DNA of 64,000 nucleotides from NCBI GenBank assembly GCA_947374865.1, contig CANCDR010000008.1, positions 62,001-126,000 of the forward strand, read 5' to 3'. The notes under the pieces were generated by a model that was not told the DNA's origin, did no database searches, and saw only the letters and a program-made list of their open reading frames with translations. The DNA is from Oxalobacteraceae bacterium. Lineage in GTDB: Bacteria; Pseudomonadota; Gammaproteobacteria; Burkholderiales; Burkholderiaceae_D. Both the position numbers and the translations under genes were made by a program. This document shows, in pieces, positions 8,042 to 16,530 of this stretch (positions within the stretch are counted from its first letter, which is position 1; each line of letters begins with the position of its first letter).

Positions 8042-9907
8042 TTAGTGATTCACCACCAGCCGCGGCGGGATAGTACCAAATCGCTGCTGCACCGAGGCCA
8101 CGATTCCCGCAGCATCCAGACCACAGCCTGCCAGCAAAAGGCCAACCTCGCCGTGATCGATAAACTTGTCCGGCAAACCCAGCATCAGAATCGGCTTGAC
8201 GATGCCTGCTGCCGCCAGCGCTTCCGCGACTGCTGCACCGGCGCCACCCATAATGCTGCCTTCTTCGATCGTCACCAGCGCGTCATGTGTTTCGGCCAGC
8301 TGACGCACTAATTCTACGTCGAGCGGTTTAATGAATCGCATATTGGCCACGGTCGCATCGAGTTCATTCGCGGCCGCGATGGCTGGCGCTACCATGGTGC
8401 CAAAGGCTAGGATGGCAATGCCATGACCCATACGCTTGATTTCACCAACGCCGAGCGGGATCGTCGCGAACGATTTCTCCACCACGGCACCAGTCCCGGC
8501 GCCACGCGGATAGCGCACCGCTGCCGGTCCATTATAGTGGAAAGCCGTGGACAGCATCTGCCTGCACTCATTTTCGTCCGAGGCGGCCATGACGACCATA
8601 TTCGGAATGCAGCGCAAAAATGCCAGGTCGTAGTTACCGGCGTGCGTGGCACCATCGGCACCGACCAAGCCTGCCCGATCGAGCGCGAAGGTGACATCCA
8701 GGTTTTGCAGTGCCACGTCGTGAATCAGCTGATCGTAACCGCGCTGCAGGAAGGTGGAATAAATCGCGACGACGGGCTTTAAGCCCTCGCAAGCCATACC
8801 GGCAGCAAAGGTGACCGCATGCTGTTCGGCGATGCCAACATCGTAATAGCGCTCGGGGAAGCGCTGCTCAAATTGCACCATCCCCGAACCTTCGCGCATG
8901 GCTGGCGTGATGCCGACCAGACGCCCATCCTGTTGCGCCATATCGCATAGCCAATCACCAAATACCTGGGTATAAGTCAGTTTGTTCGCCGTGGCGGGAC
9001 GGATGCCTTCGGCCGGATTAAACTTGCCCGGGCCGTGATACAGCACCGGATCGACCTCGGCCAGCTTATAGCCCTGCCCTTTTTTGGTCACCACATGTAA
9101 AAATTGCGGGCCTTTCAGATTCTTCAGATTTTGCAGCGTTGGCACCAGCGATTCCATGTCGTGGCCGTCGATCGGGCCAATATAATTGAAGCCGAATTCT
9201 TCAAACATGGTGGCGGGCACGATCATGCCCTTGGCATGTTCTTCAAAACGCTTGGCCAGTTCGCGCATTGGCGCTGGCAGTACGGTTTTGCCGACATTTT
9301 TAGCCGCCGCATAAAAGCGACCCGACATCAGCCGCGCCAGGTAGCGATTGAGCGCGCCTACCGGGGGTGAAATCGACATATCATTATCGTTCAACACGAC
9401 CAGAAAATTGATATCGTCGTGGATGCCGGCATTATTCATCGCCTCGAATGCCATCCCGGCGGTCATCGCGCCATCACCGATCACCGCGATGGCGTGCCGG
9501 CTTTCACCTTTGACGCGGGCAGCCAATGCCATGCCCAGCGCGGCAGAAATCGAGGTCGACGAATGGGCGGTACCAAAGGTATCGTAGGGACTTTCAACCC
9601 GCCGCGGAAAGCCGGAAATGCCATTGAACTGCCGTAGGGTGTGCATCTGATCACGCCGGCCGGTGAGTATCTTGTGCGGGTAGGTCTGATGACCGACGTC
9701 CCAGACGATGCGATCTTCCGGCGTGTTAAAAACATAGTGCAGGGCGATCGTCAGCTCGACGGTGCCCAGATTAGACGATAAATGGCCGCCGGTCTGCGAC
9801 ACGGAATCGAGCAGAAAGGCGCGCAGCTCGTCGGCCAGGGGATGTAACTGGCTACGCGCGAGTTTGCGCACATCGGCCGGGTCTTGAATGTCTTGTAATA
9901 GTTTCAT
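8042..9907 (-). CDS. dxs: 1-deoxy-D-xylulose-5-phosphate synthase
   Basis: A 621-residue thiamin-diphosphate enzyme that condenses pyruvate with glyceraldehyde 3-phosphate, the entry step of the MEP isoprenoid pathway. Family landmarks: [15 protein letters not shown] near the N-terminus, the ThDP-binding GDGAMTAG at about residues 144-151, GPIDGHD, and the central transketolase domain with [15 protein letters not shown] and [13 protein letters not shown]. The ATG at 9907 follows the ispA stop by one base, with GGAAAG inside the ispA end as ribosome site; a start further upstream is unlikely because it would lose the family N-terminus MKLLQDI. It closes the operon xseB-ispA-dxs, the common proteobacterial arrangement. 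Its cofactor is made by the thi operon at 24.6-29.1 kb. Confidence 0.97.
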   Translation of the reverse strand: MKLLQDIQDPADVRKLARSQLHPLADELRAFLLDSVSQTGGHLSSNLGTVELTIALHYVFNTPEDRIVWDVGHQTYPHKILTGRRDQMHTLRQFNGISGFPRRVESPYDTFGTAHSSTSISAALGMALAARVKGESRHAIAVIGDGAMTAGMAFEAMNNAGIHDDINFLVVLNDNDMSISPPVGALNRYLARLMSGRFYAAAKNVGKTVLPAPMRELAKRFEEHAKGMIVPATMFEEFGFNYIGPIDGHDMESLVPTLQNLKNLKGPQFLHVVTKKGQGYKLAEVDPVLYHGPGKFNPAEGIRPATANKLTYTQVFGDWLCDMAQQDGRLVGITPAMREGSGMVQFEQRFPERYYDVGIAEQHAVTFAAGMACEGLKPVVAIYSTFLQRGYDQLIHDVALQNLDVTFALDRAGLVGADGATHAGNYDLAFLRCIPNMVVMAASDENECRQMLSTAFHYNGPAAVRYPRGAGTGAVVEKSFATIPLGVGEIKRMGHGIAILAFGTMVAPAIAAANELDATVANMRFIKPLDVELVRQLAETHDALVTIEEGSIMGGAGAAVAEALAAAGIVKPILMLGLPDKFIDHGEVGLLLAGCGLDAAGIVASVQQRFGTIPPRLVVNH

Positions 9908-9908
9908 G

Positions 9909-10811
9909 TCAGGCTTTCCGCTCAACGATCAGGTCGGCGATTTCGCGCAGCCGTTGCGCGCCTGCGCCCCGATGCGCAAATGCGTCCAGCGCTGCGTGGG
10001 CGTCGTTACGTAGTTGGTGCGCCAAGGCGCGGGATGATTCAAGACCCAGTAAGGAGACATAGGTCGGTTTATTATCGGCCGCATCTTTGCCGGCGGTCTT
10101 GCCCAGCGTGGCGGAATCGGCAGTCGCATCCAGCACATCATCGACCACTTGAAAGGCCAGACCGATCGCCCGGGCATAGCGATCCAGTGCCTGTATTTCC
10201 TCATCCGTGAGCGCTTTACCAGCCATTGCCCCGAGCAGTACGGCAGCCCGCAGCAAGGCGCCGGTTTTAAGGTGATGCATCTGTTCCAGTTGATCCTGCG
10301 TGAGCGCCTGACCAACGCTGGCCAGATCAATCGCCTGACCACCACACATGCCCTGCGAGCCACTGGCGCGAGCCAATAAGCTGAGCATGGCAATGCGCGT
10401 CTGCGGATCGGCGTCGCCCTCGGATAGCAGCAAAAATGCCTGCGACTGCAGTGCATCGCCGACTAGCAACGCGGTCGCCTCGTCATAGGCGACGTGAACG
10501 GTCGCTTTGCCGCGTCGCAGCGCATCGTCGTCCATGCACGGCATATCGTCGTGCACCAGTGAATAGGCATGGATCATTTCGACGGCGGCCGCTGCGCGCA
10601 GCAAGACCGCCGAAGGGGCATCAAACAGTGCACCAGCAGCAAAAACCAGCAGTGGGCGAACCCGTTTTCCGCCACCCAGAACAGCATAGCGCATGGCGTC
10701 GTGCAGGCGCATGGGCAGCGTTTCGGCGGCCGGCAAAAAGCTCGCCAGGGCGCCTTCGGTCTCGTGTTGGACGCGCTTGAGCCAGTCATCGAAAGGCAGG
10801 CTTACCGTCAT
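9909..10811 (-). CDS. ispA: Farnesyl diphosphate synthase IspA
   Basis: A 300-residue short-chain prenyltransferase, standard length. The first aspartate-rich motif is DDMPCMDDD (88-96), with the GGGKRVRP substrate loop at about 46-53. The second Asp-rich region FQVVDDVLD is near residue 220, followed by [15 protein letters not shown]. It makes geranyl and farnesyl diphosphate for undecaprenyl and ubiquinone chains. The gene overlaps xseB by four bases (ATGA at 10808-10811) and touches dxs, so the three are translationally linked. Confidence 0.96.
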   Translation of the reverse strand: MTVSLPFDDWLKRVQHETEGALASFLPAAETLPMRLHDAMRYAVLGGGKRVRPLLVFAAGALFDAPSAVLLRAAAAVEMIHAYSLVHDDMPCMDDDALRRGKATVHVAYDEATALLVGDALQSQAFLLLSEGDADPQTRIAMLSLLARASGSQGMCGGQAIDLASVGQALTQDQLEQMHHLKTGALLRAAVLLGAMAGKALTDEEIQALDRYARAIGLAFQVVDDVLDATADSATLGKTAGKDAADNKPTYVSLLGLESSRALAHQLRNDAHAALDAFAHRGAGAQRLREIADLIVERKA

Positions 10812-11074
10812 GCGAGATCCGCGCCTTCAACTGTAAATGGCTTGAGCATATCGCCCTCGAGCACCTTCACCTGTGCATCAATTTTTTCCAACTGCGCAGC
10901 GCAATACTGCACCAATGCCGAACCGCGCTTATAGGCGGCGACCGAGGCCTCGAGCGGCAGCTCGCCAGCTTCCATCTGCACTACCAGCTGCTGCAATTCC
11001 GCCATCGCCTGCTCGAATGAAGCCGGCATGAGCGCTGCGGGGACGGCATCGGCCGGTGTTAATTTTTTAGTCAT
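10808..11074 (-). CDS. xseB: Exodeoxyribonuclease VII small subunit
   Basis: An 88-residue small subunit of exonuclease VII, which with XseA degrades single-stranded DNA. Conserved family text: SFEQAMAELQQLVVQMEAGELPLE, then KRGSALVQYCAAQLEKIDAQVKVLE. The protein is predicted as two helices forming a coiled hairpin. I chose the ATG at 11074 (MTKKLTPAD); the frame stays open 96 bases further upstream, but those residues do not resemble the family. It is the first gene of xseB-ispA-dxs; xseA is not in the window. Confidence 0.93.
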   Translation of the reverse strand: MTKKLTPADAVPAALMPASFEQAMAELQQLVVQMEAGELPLEASVAAYKRGSALVQYCAAQLEKIDAQVKVLEGDMLKPFTVEGADLA

Positions 11075-11315
11075 AGTGACGTGAATGGGGCAATATTGTG
11101 GACAATTGAGTGTGTATTTTAAAGCAAACCCAAGTCCTGCAGGGAGATCCGGGGGAGCGAAGCATGTCATCCCGACATGATTCCCAATTTATCGGGCAAC
11201 ATCTGCTGGTATAATCCTGGCGTGTGTCCGAAATTTCCGTTTCATATTTATTTGAACTCAGGTTTTTTACGGATTCTTTCCTCTTAGGTTGGTGCGAATT
11301 AATTTGGGGGTGGGG

Positions 11316-12416
11316 ATGTCCGATCTGGCGACTAAAGCCAATCTCGCGCGGTCCAATGCGCAACTTCCGGTCAACGTCTATTTTGACGAAGCTTTGTTAG
11401 CAGAAGAAATTCAGCGCCTTTTTCGCGCTGGGCCGCGTTACGTCGGTCACGAATTGATGCTGCCGGAAGTTGGCGACTATGCGACTCTGGCTTCTGACAA
11501 GGAAGGCCGGATTCTGGTCCGCAGCGCGCAGGGCATTGAGCTGCTGTCCAATGTTTGCCGTCACCGTCAGGCCAAGATGCTCAGCGGTCGCGGTAATACG
11601 CCCAATATCGTCTGCCCGCTTCATCGCTGGACGTATGATCTCAAGGGTGAGCTGATCGGCGCGCCGCATTTCGAGCAAACGCCTTGTCTGAACCTCTCTC
11701 CCGCACCGCTGCAAAACTGGCATGGTCTACTGTTTGAACAAAACGGCGTCGACGTGCAACGCAAGCTGGCCAATCTGTCGGTGAGCAAGGATCTGGATTT
11801 TTCCGGCTACCTGTTCGATCACGTCGAAGTGCACGAATGCGACTATAACTGGAAGACCTTTATCGAGGTCTATCTCGAGGACTACCACGTCGGCCCTTTC
11901 CATCCGGGTCTGGGTGGCTTCGTAAATTGTGAGGATTTGCGCTGGGAATTCGGTGAGGATTACAGCGTCCAGACCGTTGGCGTGAACCACGGCCTGACGC
12001 GTTCCGGTTCACCGACCTATCAAAAATGGCAGGAGCAGGTGCTCAAGTTCCGGCGCGGCGTGGCGCCTCCCTACGGCGCGATCTGGCTCACGCTGTACCC
12101 GAACATCATGGTCGAATGGTATCCGCATGTGTTGGTGGTCTCGACGCTGTGGCCGAACGGCCCGCAAAAGACGACCAATGTCGTTGAATTTTATTATCCT
12201 GAAGAAGTCGCATTGTTTGAGCGCGATTTCGTCGCCGCCGAACGGGCGGCCTATATGGAAACCTGTCGTGAGGATGACGAGATCGCCTTGCGCATGGACG
12301 CCGGCCGTAAAATCCTGCTCGATCGCGGGGTCAACGAAGTCGGCCCCTATCAATCTCCGATGGAAGACGGCATGCAGCATTTTCACGAATGGTATCGCCG
12401 GCATCATCACGTTTAA
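11316..12416 (+). CDS. Rieske-type ring-hydroxylating oxygenase alpha subunit
   Basis: A 366-residue protein with an N-terminal Rieske [2Fe-2S] domain and a C-terminal mononuclear iron domain. Rieske ligands: Cys81 and His83 (CRHRQ), Cys100 and His103 (CPLHRW). Mononuclear iron ligands: His191 and His196 in EDYHVGPFHPGL, with an acidic third ligand probably among Asp320/Asp321 (CREDDE). Such enzymes use electrons from a reductase to hydroxylate or demethylate a substrate with O2. No reductase, ferredoxin or beta subunit gene is adjacent, so the substrate and partner are unknown. The ATG at 11316 has a G-rich ribosome site (GGGGGTGGGG) directly upstream and is preferred over the in-frame GTG at 11289. 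A TATAAT box lies at 11210-11215 without a clear -35. The next gene, a sulfurtransferase, begins 12 bp later. Confidence 0.9.
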   Translation: MSDLATKANLARSNAQLPVNVYFDEALLAEEIQRLFRAGPRYVGHELMLPEVGDYATLASDKEGRILVRSAQGIELLSNVCRHRQAKMLSGRGNTPNIVCPLHRWTYDLKGELIGAPHFEQTPCLNLSPAPLQNWHGLLFEQNGVDVQRKLANLSVSKDLDFSGYLFDHVEVHECDYNWKTFIEVYLEDYHVGPFHPGLGGFVNCEDLRWEFGEDYSVQTVGVNHGLTRSGSPTYQKWQEQVLKFRRGVAPPYGAIWLTLYPNIMVEWYPHVLVVSTLWPNGPQKTTNVVEFYYPEEVALFERDFVAAERAAYMETCREDDEIALRMDAGRKILLDRGVNEVGPYQSPMEDGMQHFHEWYRRHHHV

Positions 12417-12428
12417 GGACGCACCGTC

Positions 12429-13292
12429 ATGCAAAACACGCCCTTCACTACCCTGATTTCAGCCGCCGAACTGGCGCCGCATGTGGCGTCACCAAATTGG
12501 GTCATCCTGGATTGTCGGCACGACCTGGCCAATCATGCCTTGGGTCTGGAGAGTTACCGAGCGGGCCATCTGCCGCAGGCGCGCTTTGCGGCGATTGAAA
12601 CTGACTTGTCCGACAAATCACCGGCGGCGGATGGTCAATTCCGCGGCCGTCATCCTCTGCCCACGCGTGAGGCTTTTATCGCGACCCTGCAGTCATGGGG
12701 TATCAACCCGTCTACACAGGTCGTCGCCTACGATGCGCATGGTGGCATGTTTGCTGCCCGACTTTGGTGGATGCTGCGCTGGGTCGGACATGCGGCCGTC
12801 GCGGTGCTCGATGGCGGACTGCCTGCCTGGCAGGCGCAAGGTGGTGCGTTATCAACAGCCGACGTCGTTTCTGCAGAGGGTACGATCGTCGCCAAACCTG
12901 CGCTCGTGGAGACCGTTGATGTTGCGGCGGTTTTGGCTAATGTTACAAACGGTACCCGCACGGTCATCGATGCGCGCGCAGCAGATCGCTTCCGCGGCGA
13001 AAATGAAACCATGGATCCGGTCGGTGGGCATATTCCGGGCGCGAGGCAGCATTTTTTCAAAGACAATCTGCAGGCGGATGGCTGTTTTAAACCGGCAGCG
13101 GATTTACGCGCGGTCTACAGCACATTAGTTCCCCAGCCAGAGCGCAGCATCTTCCATTGCGGCTCTGGCGTGACGGCCTGCCATAACCTGCTGGCCTTGG
13201 AGATAGCCGGCCTGCCTGGCGCGGCCTTGTATCCCGGCTCATGGAGCGAATGGTGCGCTGACGCTTCACGACCTGTTGCGCGGGGTGATTGA
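12429..13292 (+). CDS. 3-mercaptopyruvate/thiosulfate sulfurtransferase, two rhodanese domains
   Basis: A 287-residue tandem rhodanese protein. The N-terminal domain (about 1-140) is inactive, without a catalytic Cys. The C-terminal domain has Cys244 in HCGSGVTACHN. The active loop CGSGVTA is the mercaptopyruvate type seen in E. coli SseA, rather than the CRKGVTA of thiosulfate rhodaneses. Other landmarks are HIPGARQHFF and GSWSEWCAD at the C-terminus. It probably moves sulfane sulfur from 3-mercaptopyruvate to cyanide or thiols in the cytoplasm. It lies 12 bp after the Rieske oxygenase and is very likely co-transcribed with it. Immediately after its stop begins the gene-free repeat locus. 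Confidence 0.93.
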   Translation: MQNTPFTTLISAAELAPHVASPNWVILDCRHDLANHALGLESYRAGHLPQARFAAIETDLSDKSPAADGQFRGRHPLPTREAFIATLQSWGINPSTQVVAYDAHGGMFAARLWWMLRWVGHAAVAVLDGGLPAWQAQGGALSTADVVSAEGTIVAKPALVETVDVAAVLANVTNGTRTVIDARAADRFRGENETMDPVGGHIPGARQHFFKDNLQADGCFKPAADLRAVYSTLVPQPERSIFHCGSGVTACHNLLALEIAGLPGAALYPGSWSEWCADASRPVARGD

Positions 13293-13323
13293 GGTTTTGT
13301 TTGGGCTTGCTGGGATGAGTTGA

Positions 13324-13428
13324 GCGTTTTGCGTTTTGCGTTTTGCGTTTTGCGTTTTGCGTTTTGCGTTTTGCGTTTTGCGTTTTGCGTTTTGCGTTTT
13401 GCGTTTTGCGTTTTGCGTTTTGCGTTTT
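13324..13428 (+). repeat. Tandem array of heptamer GCGTTTT, 15 perfect copies
   Basis: Counting from 13324 gives 15 uninterrupted copies of GCGTTTT (105 bp), 31 bp after the sulfurtransferase stop. The array ends in a T6 run and passes directly into the outer end of palindromic element copy 1. Perfect identity of all copies points to recent slippage expansion, so copy number is probably variable between isolates. It is not a CRISPR: there are no spacers. Confidence 0.97.
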
Positions 13429-13735
13429 TTCCTTACCTCTTTTGCGTTTGTTTTTCACGATCTTTGTCGATGCTAACCCGCGCCAGCGCTGGGGTGGCAT
13501 CGCCTGCACTCAGGCTTACACATTCCTTCCGGCGATGCCACCCCAGCACTGACGCTCTCTTTCTCTTTTCATTTGCCTTCTTGGGCACCTAAATCTTCCT
13601 TCCAATTTAATCTCAGCTACGAACACGACCGGGTAAGGTCTAACCCGCACACGACGCGAGAATATTTCCCTCGGAAGCATGCGACCTAAGGAAATATTCT
13701 CGCATCGCGCGCTAGCTGCATCAGATCGCAATGCG
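13421..13735 (-). repeat. Composite palindromic element, copy 1 (inverted)
   Basis: Reverse-complement copy of the element found at 13896 and 14284. It has palindrome B (13489-13546: CTGGGGTGGCATCGCC arm, 26-nt loop, GGCGATGCCACCCCAG arm) and palindrome A (13648-13711: 22-bp arms around a 20-nt loop, core GCGAGAATATTTCC / GGAAATATTCTCGC). Both palindromes match the other copies almost base for base, loops included. The 109-bp linker between them differs at about 20 positions from copy 2. Confidence 0.9.
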
Positions 13736-13895
13736 CCTTTATTCTTTGCGCATTGTGCTTGGGTAGTTCCATTTTTATGTCTGCCTATACATTGGCTTGG
13801 GGTGGGTACAAGCGTAGGGTAAGTACAGCTTTTGTGTACGCTCTAAAAAGTTCATCCCAATGCATGCATGCTGGCACAGCGAAAAAATATCACCC

Positions 13896-14219
13896 GGGGT
13901 TTAATAGAACGTCGCGATCAGGTTACGGTAGCACGCGGCGCGAGAATATTTCCTTAGGTCGCATGCTTCCGAGGGAAATATTCTCGCGTCGTGTGCGGGT
14001 TAAGCGTTACCCGGCCGCATCCGTAGCTGAGCTTGAATTGGAAGAAAGATTTAAGTACACGAAAAGGCAAATGACAAAAGGAAGAAAGCGTCAGCGCTGG
14101 GGTGGCATCGCCGGAAGGAATGTGTAAGCCTGAGTGCAGGCGATGCCACCCCAGCGCTGACGCGGATTAGCACCCAAAAAAATCGTGCAGAACACATCCA
14201 AGAAGGGAAAAAACGCATG
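13896..14219 (+). repeat. Composite palindromic element, copy 2
   Basis: Palindrome A lies at 13932-13995 and palindrome B at 14088-14163. In this copy palindrome B has perfect 25-bp arms (from GCGTCAGCG to CGCTGACGC) with a 26-nt loop. The element starts at GGGGTTTAATAGAAC and fades out near 14219 in a GGGAAAAAACGC tail. It is collinear with copy 3 at a constant offset of 388 bp, with about three differences in the first 265 bp. A weaker similarity may extend leftward to about 13835. Confidence 0.9.
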
Positions 14220-14283
14220 AGCACAAAGGTACGCCTACCCTAAAAAATTCTGCGTCGAAGTTCCGCACCAAAAAATACAACGT

Positions 14284-14607
14284 GGGGTTTAATAGAACGT
14301 CGCGATCAGGTTACGGTAGCACGCGGCGCGAGAATATTTCCTTAGGTCGCATGCTTCCGAGGGAAATATTCTCGCGTCGTGTGCGGGTTAAGCGTTACCC
14401 GGCCGCATCCGTAGCTGAGCTCGAATTGGAAGAAAGATTTAAGTACACGAAAAGGCAAATGACAAAAGGAAGAAAGCGTCAGCGCTGGGGTGGCATCGCC
14501 GGAAGGAATGTGTGAGCCTGAGTGCAGGCGATGCCACCCCAGCGATGACGCGGATTAACACCCGAAAAAATCGCACAGAACACATCAAAGAAGGGAAGAA
14601 ATACGTG
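14284..14607 (+). repeat. Composite palindromic element, copy 3
   Basis: Direct repeat of copy 2 at an offset of exactly 388 bp with no insertions or deletions. Palindrome A is at 14320-14383 and palindrome B at 14476-14551; one arm of B carries a single mismatch (CAGCGATG in place of CAGCGCTG). Similarity decays after about 14590. The near identity with copy 2 indicates recent tandem duplication or gene conversion. Confidence 0.9.
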
Positions 14608-14692
14608 CGTAAAAAAAGCGGCATCTACCCAACCAAATTTATCGCACGTGGATTAGGTCATTGCAAAGGAAAAGACAATGCCCGCAAAACAG

Positions 14693-15418
14693 CTACATCT
14701 GACCAGTCAAAACGAGAACGATCCCAACACCAGCTGCGATCAAGAGGATTTGCGGAATGGTTTCGCGCAGGGTGGCGCGTCGCTGCATCTGCGGCATCAA
14801 GTCACTCACTGCGATGTACAAAAAGCCAGAGGAAGCAAATACCAATACGTAGGGAATCCAGCCCGCGGCGCGTTCCAGCATGACGTAACCGAGTACGCCA
14901 CCAACGACCGCCATCAGACTACAAAGCAGATTGTAGACATAAGCCCGTCGACGTGAAAATCCGGCATTGAGCAACACAATGAAATCACCAATTTCCTGCG
15001 GGATTTCATGCGCGATGATCGCCAGGCCAGTGACGATGCCCAGATTCGGATCGGCCAGAAATGCTGCCGCAATCAAGATCCCGTCGGTAAAATTATGTAA
15101 ACCATCACCGACTAAAATCATCCAGCCAGCCTTGCCCGCCTCATGCGCATCATGACCGTGCGCATGCGCGTGGCCGTCGGCTTCGTGGTGATGCGAATGG
15201 CGCAGGATGGAAAATTTTTCGAGCAGAAAAAACGCCAGCAACCCCCCCAGCAAAGTCGCAAACAAGGAGCGTACATCCGCACCAGAATCGAAGGCTTCCG
15301 GCAAAGCATGTAACAAGGCAGTCGACAACATGATGCCGACCGACAGACTCACCATGCGCTCGACCATCTGCGACAAGACAGCGAAAGAAAACACAGCCGC
15401 AGCCGAAATACTGAACAC
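14693..15418 (-). CDS. ZIP-family divalent metal transporter
   Basis: An integral membrane protein of the ZIP (ZupT-like) family, 241 residues from the first usual start codon. The two metal-binding helices are clear: GDGLHNFTDGILIAAAF and AHEIPQEIGDF. Between helices III and IV is a His-rich cytoplasmic loop (HSHHHEADGHAHAHGHDAHEAG region), typical of zinc carriers. Seven or eight membrane segments fit. It probably imports Zn2+ or related metals. The start is a problem: the first canonical codon is GTG at 15418, which cuts transmembrane helix I, while the frame stays open and family-like (PTLISILLATTIGG) up to a stop at 15479-15481 with no ATG, GTG or TTG. The gene follows a dienelactone hydrolase gene by fewer than 70 bp. 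Confidence 0.88.
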   Translation of the reverse strand: MFSISAAAVFSFAVLSQMVERMVSLSVGIMLSTALLHALPEAFDSGADVRSLFATLLGGLLAFFLLEKFSILRHSHHHEADGHAHAHGHDAHEAGKAGWMILVGDGLHNFTDGILIAAAFLADPNLGIVTGLAIIAHEIPQEIGDFIVLLNAGFSRRRAYVYNLLCSLMAVVGGVLGYVMLERAAGWIPYVLVFASSGFLYIAVSDLMPQMQRRATLRETIPQILLIAAGVGIVLVLTGQM

Positions 15419-15485
15419 ACCACCAATGGTGGTGGCCAGCAGGATGGAGATTAATGTGGGATCGATGACAGCGCTCTTTTAAAAA

Positions 15486-16370
15486 TTAAACAACACCATT
15501 GGAACGAATCCAATCCAGGCAACGCTTCCAGCCATCCTTGGCATCCGCCTCCACATAACTCGGCCGATAATCGGCATGGAAGGCATGACCGGAATTCGGA
15601 TACACCACAAAGCTCGAAGCATTACCCGCCTTGGCCAACGCCTGTTTCATCTGCTCGACTGATTCGAGTGGAATGCCACCGTCCTTGGCACCATACAGCC
15701 CCAATACCTTGCCCTTGATGCTGCCAGCCACATCGACCGGATGCTGCGGATTGATAGCGTTTTTCTCGCCCACCAAACGACCGTACCACGCCACGCCCGC
15801 CTTGACCTGTGGATTATGCGCACTGTACATCCAGGTGATCCGGCCACCCCAGCAAAAACCGGTGATCGCCAATTTGTTCACGTTGCCACCGTTTGCACCG
15901 GCCCAGGCAACGCAAGCATCCAGATCGGTCATGACCTGCGCATCGGGCGTCTTGTTGATGATCTCCTTGATCAGCTCGGCCACCGTGCCGTAAGCGCTTG
16001 GATCACCCTGCCTGACGAACAGCTCCGGCGCCAATGCCAGATAACCGGCATGCGCAAAACGCCGCGCGACGTCCGCAATATGCTCATGCACACCAAAGAT
16101 TTCCGAGATCACCAGCACCACCGGCAGATTACGCTTGCCAGCAGGTTGAGCGCGATACACCGGCAGCTTTTCACCATTCACATTGATGATCACTTCGCCC
16201 ACCGTCAGACCGACCGCATCCGTCTTGACCATGGTCTGCGCGCACACCGGTATGACTGCCGCGGCAAAGCCGGTACCCAAGGCTGCTTTCATAAAATCAC
16301 GCCGGTCAATACTGTCCGAGAGGGCCGTCTTTGCATACAGACTATCAATATCTTGTTCGAGGGTTTTCAT
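15486..16370 (-). CDS. Dienelactone hydrolase family protein with Tat-type signal
   Basis: A 294-residue alpha/beta hydrolase. The N-terminus has a twin-arginine motif (DRRDFMKAALG, residues about 22-32) followed by a hydrophobic stretch ending near CAQ, so export by Tat is likely. The catalytic triad of the family is visible: Cys in the nucleophile elbow GFCWGGR, Asp in YGAKDGG and His in NSGHAFH. Also present are EIFGVHEHI and a C-terminal WKRCLDWI. Dienelactone hydrolases open lactones in chlorocatechol breakdown, but exported members of this family have no agreed substrate; no catechol genes are nearby. The ATG at 16370 follows CAGGAA. The upstream region (16371-16530) holds a 12-bp repeat array. 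Confidence 0.92.
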   Translation of the reverse strand: MKTLEQDIDSLYAKTALSDSIDRRDFMKAALGTGFAAAVIPVCAQTMVKTDAVGLTVGEVIINVNGEKLPVYRAQPAGKRNLPVVLVISEIFGVHEHIADVARRFAHAGYLALAPELFVRQGDPSAYGTVAELIKEIINKTPDAQVMTDLDACVAWAGANGGNVNKLAITGFCWGGRITWMYSAHNPQVKAGVAWYGRLVGEKNAINPQHPVDVAGSIKGKVLGLYGAKDGGIPLESVEQMKQALAKAGNASSFVVYPNSGHAFHADYRPSYVEADAKDGWKRCLDWIRSNGVV

Positions 16371-16408
16371 CGTATTCCTGTCACCGTTGGATTAATCAAA
16401 TGATTCTC

Positions 16409-16504
16409 ACTTTATTTTTCACTGCATTGCTCAATGCATTTCTTAATACATTTCTTACTACATAACTTACTGTATTACTTAATGTATTTTTCAACGCATT
16501 TTTC
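16409..16504. repeat. Degenerate 12-bp tandem repeat, about 8 copies
   Basis: Eight consecutive 12-mers fit a consensus near A(C/A)TGCATTTCTT: for example ACTGCATTGCTC, AATGCATTTCTT, AATACATTTCTT, ACTACATAACTT, ACTGTATTACTT, AATGTATTTTTC, AACGCATTTTTC. The array is AT-rich, noncoding, and fills most of the gap between the polA stop and the hydrolase start. It lies where the promoter of the hydrolase gene (minus strand) should be. Confidence 0.85.
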
Positions 16505-16530
16505 ACGGCACAATAACGAAAAAAATCGCC

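Larger units (their letters stand above)
13293..14692. other. Gene-free repeat locus
   Basis: 1.4 kb without a credible gene. It holds a 15-copy heptamer array and three copies of a composite palindromic element, the first inverted relative to the other two, described separately. Several small open frames exist on both strands, but they only reflect the repeats: between copies 1 and 2 most base changes in the conserved frame alter the amino acid. The 160-bp piece 13736-13895 between the inverted copies has no feature that I recognise beyond a TGCATGCATG run near 13861. Confidence 0.85.

Noticed and set aside
13324-13428. CRISPR-like array
   Set aside because: The units are 7 bp and directly contiguous, with no spacers and no cas genes in the window.
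13320-13592. Frames translating the heptamer array into a repeated RFAFCVL peptide
   Set aside because: A 7-bp repeat without stops stays open in every frame; no start context, and the peptide is a pure artefact of the array.
13753-14515. Open frames of 124 and 77 codons (plus a 71-codon one on the minus strand in copy 1) sharing an ENISLGRMLPREIFSRR... and RWGGIAGRNV sequence
   Set aside because: They lie entirely in the palindromic elements. Between copies 1 and 2 nearly all base changes in the linker alter the amino acid, so the frame is not under protein selection; the shared peptides are translations of the palindromes.
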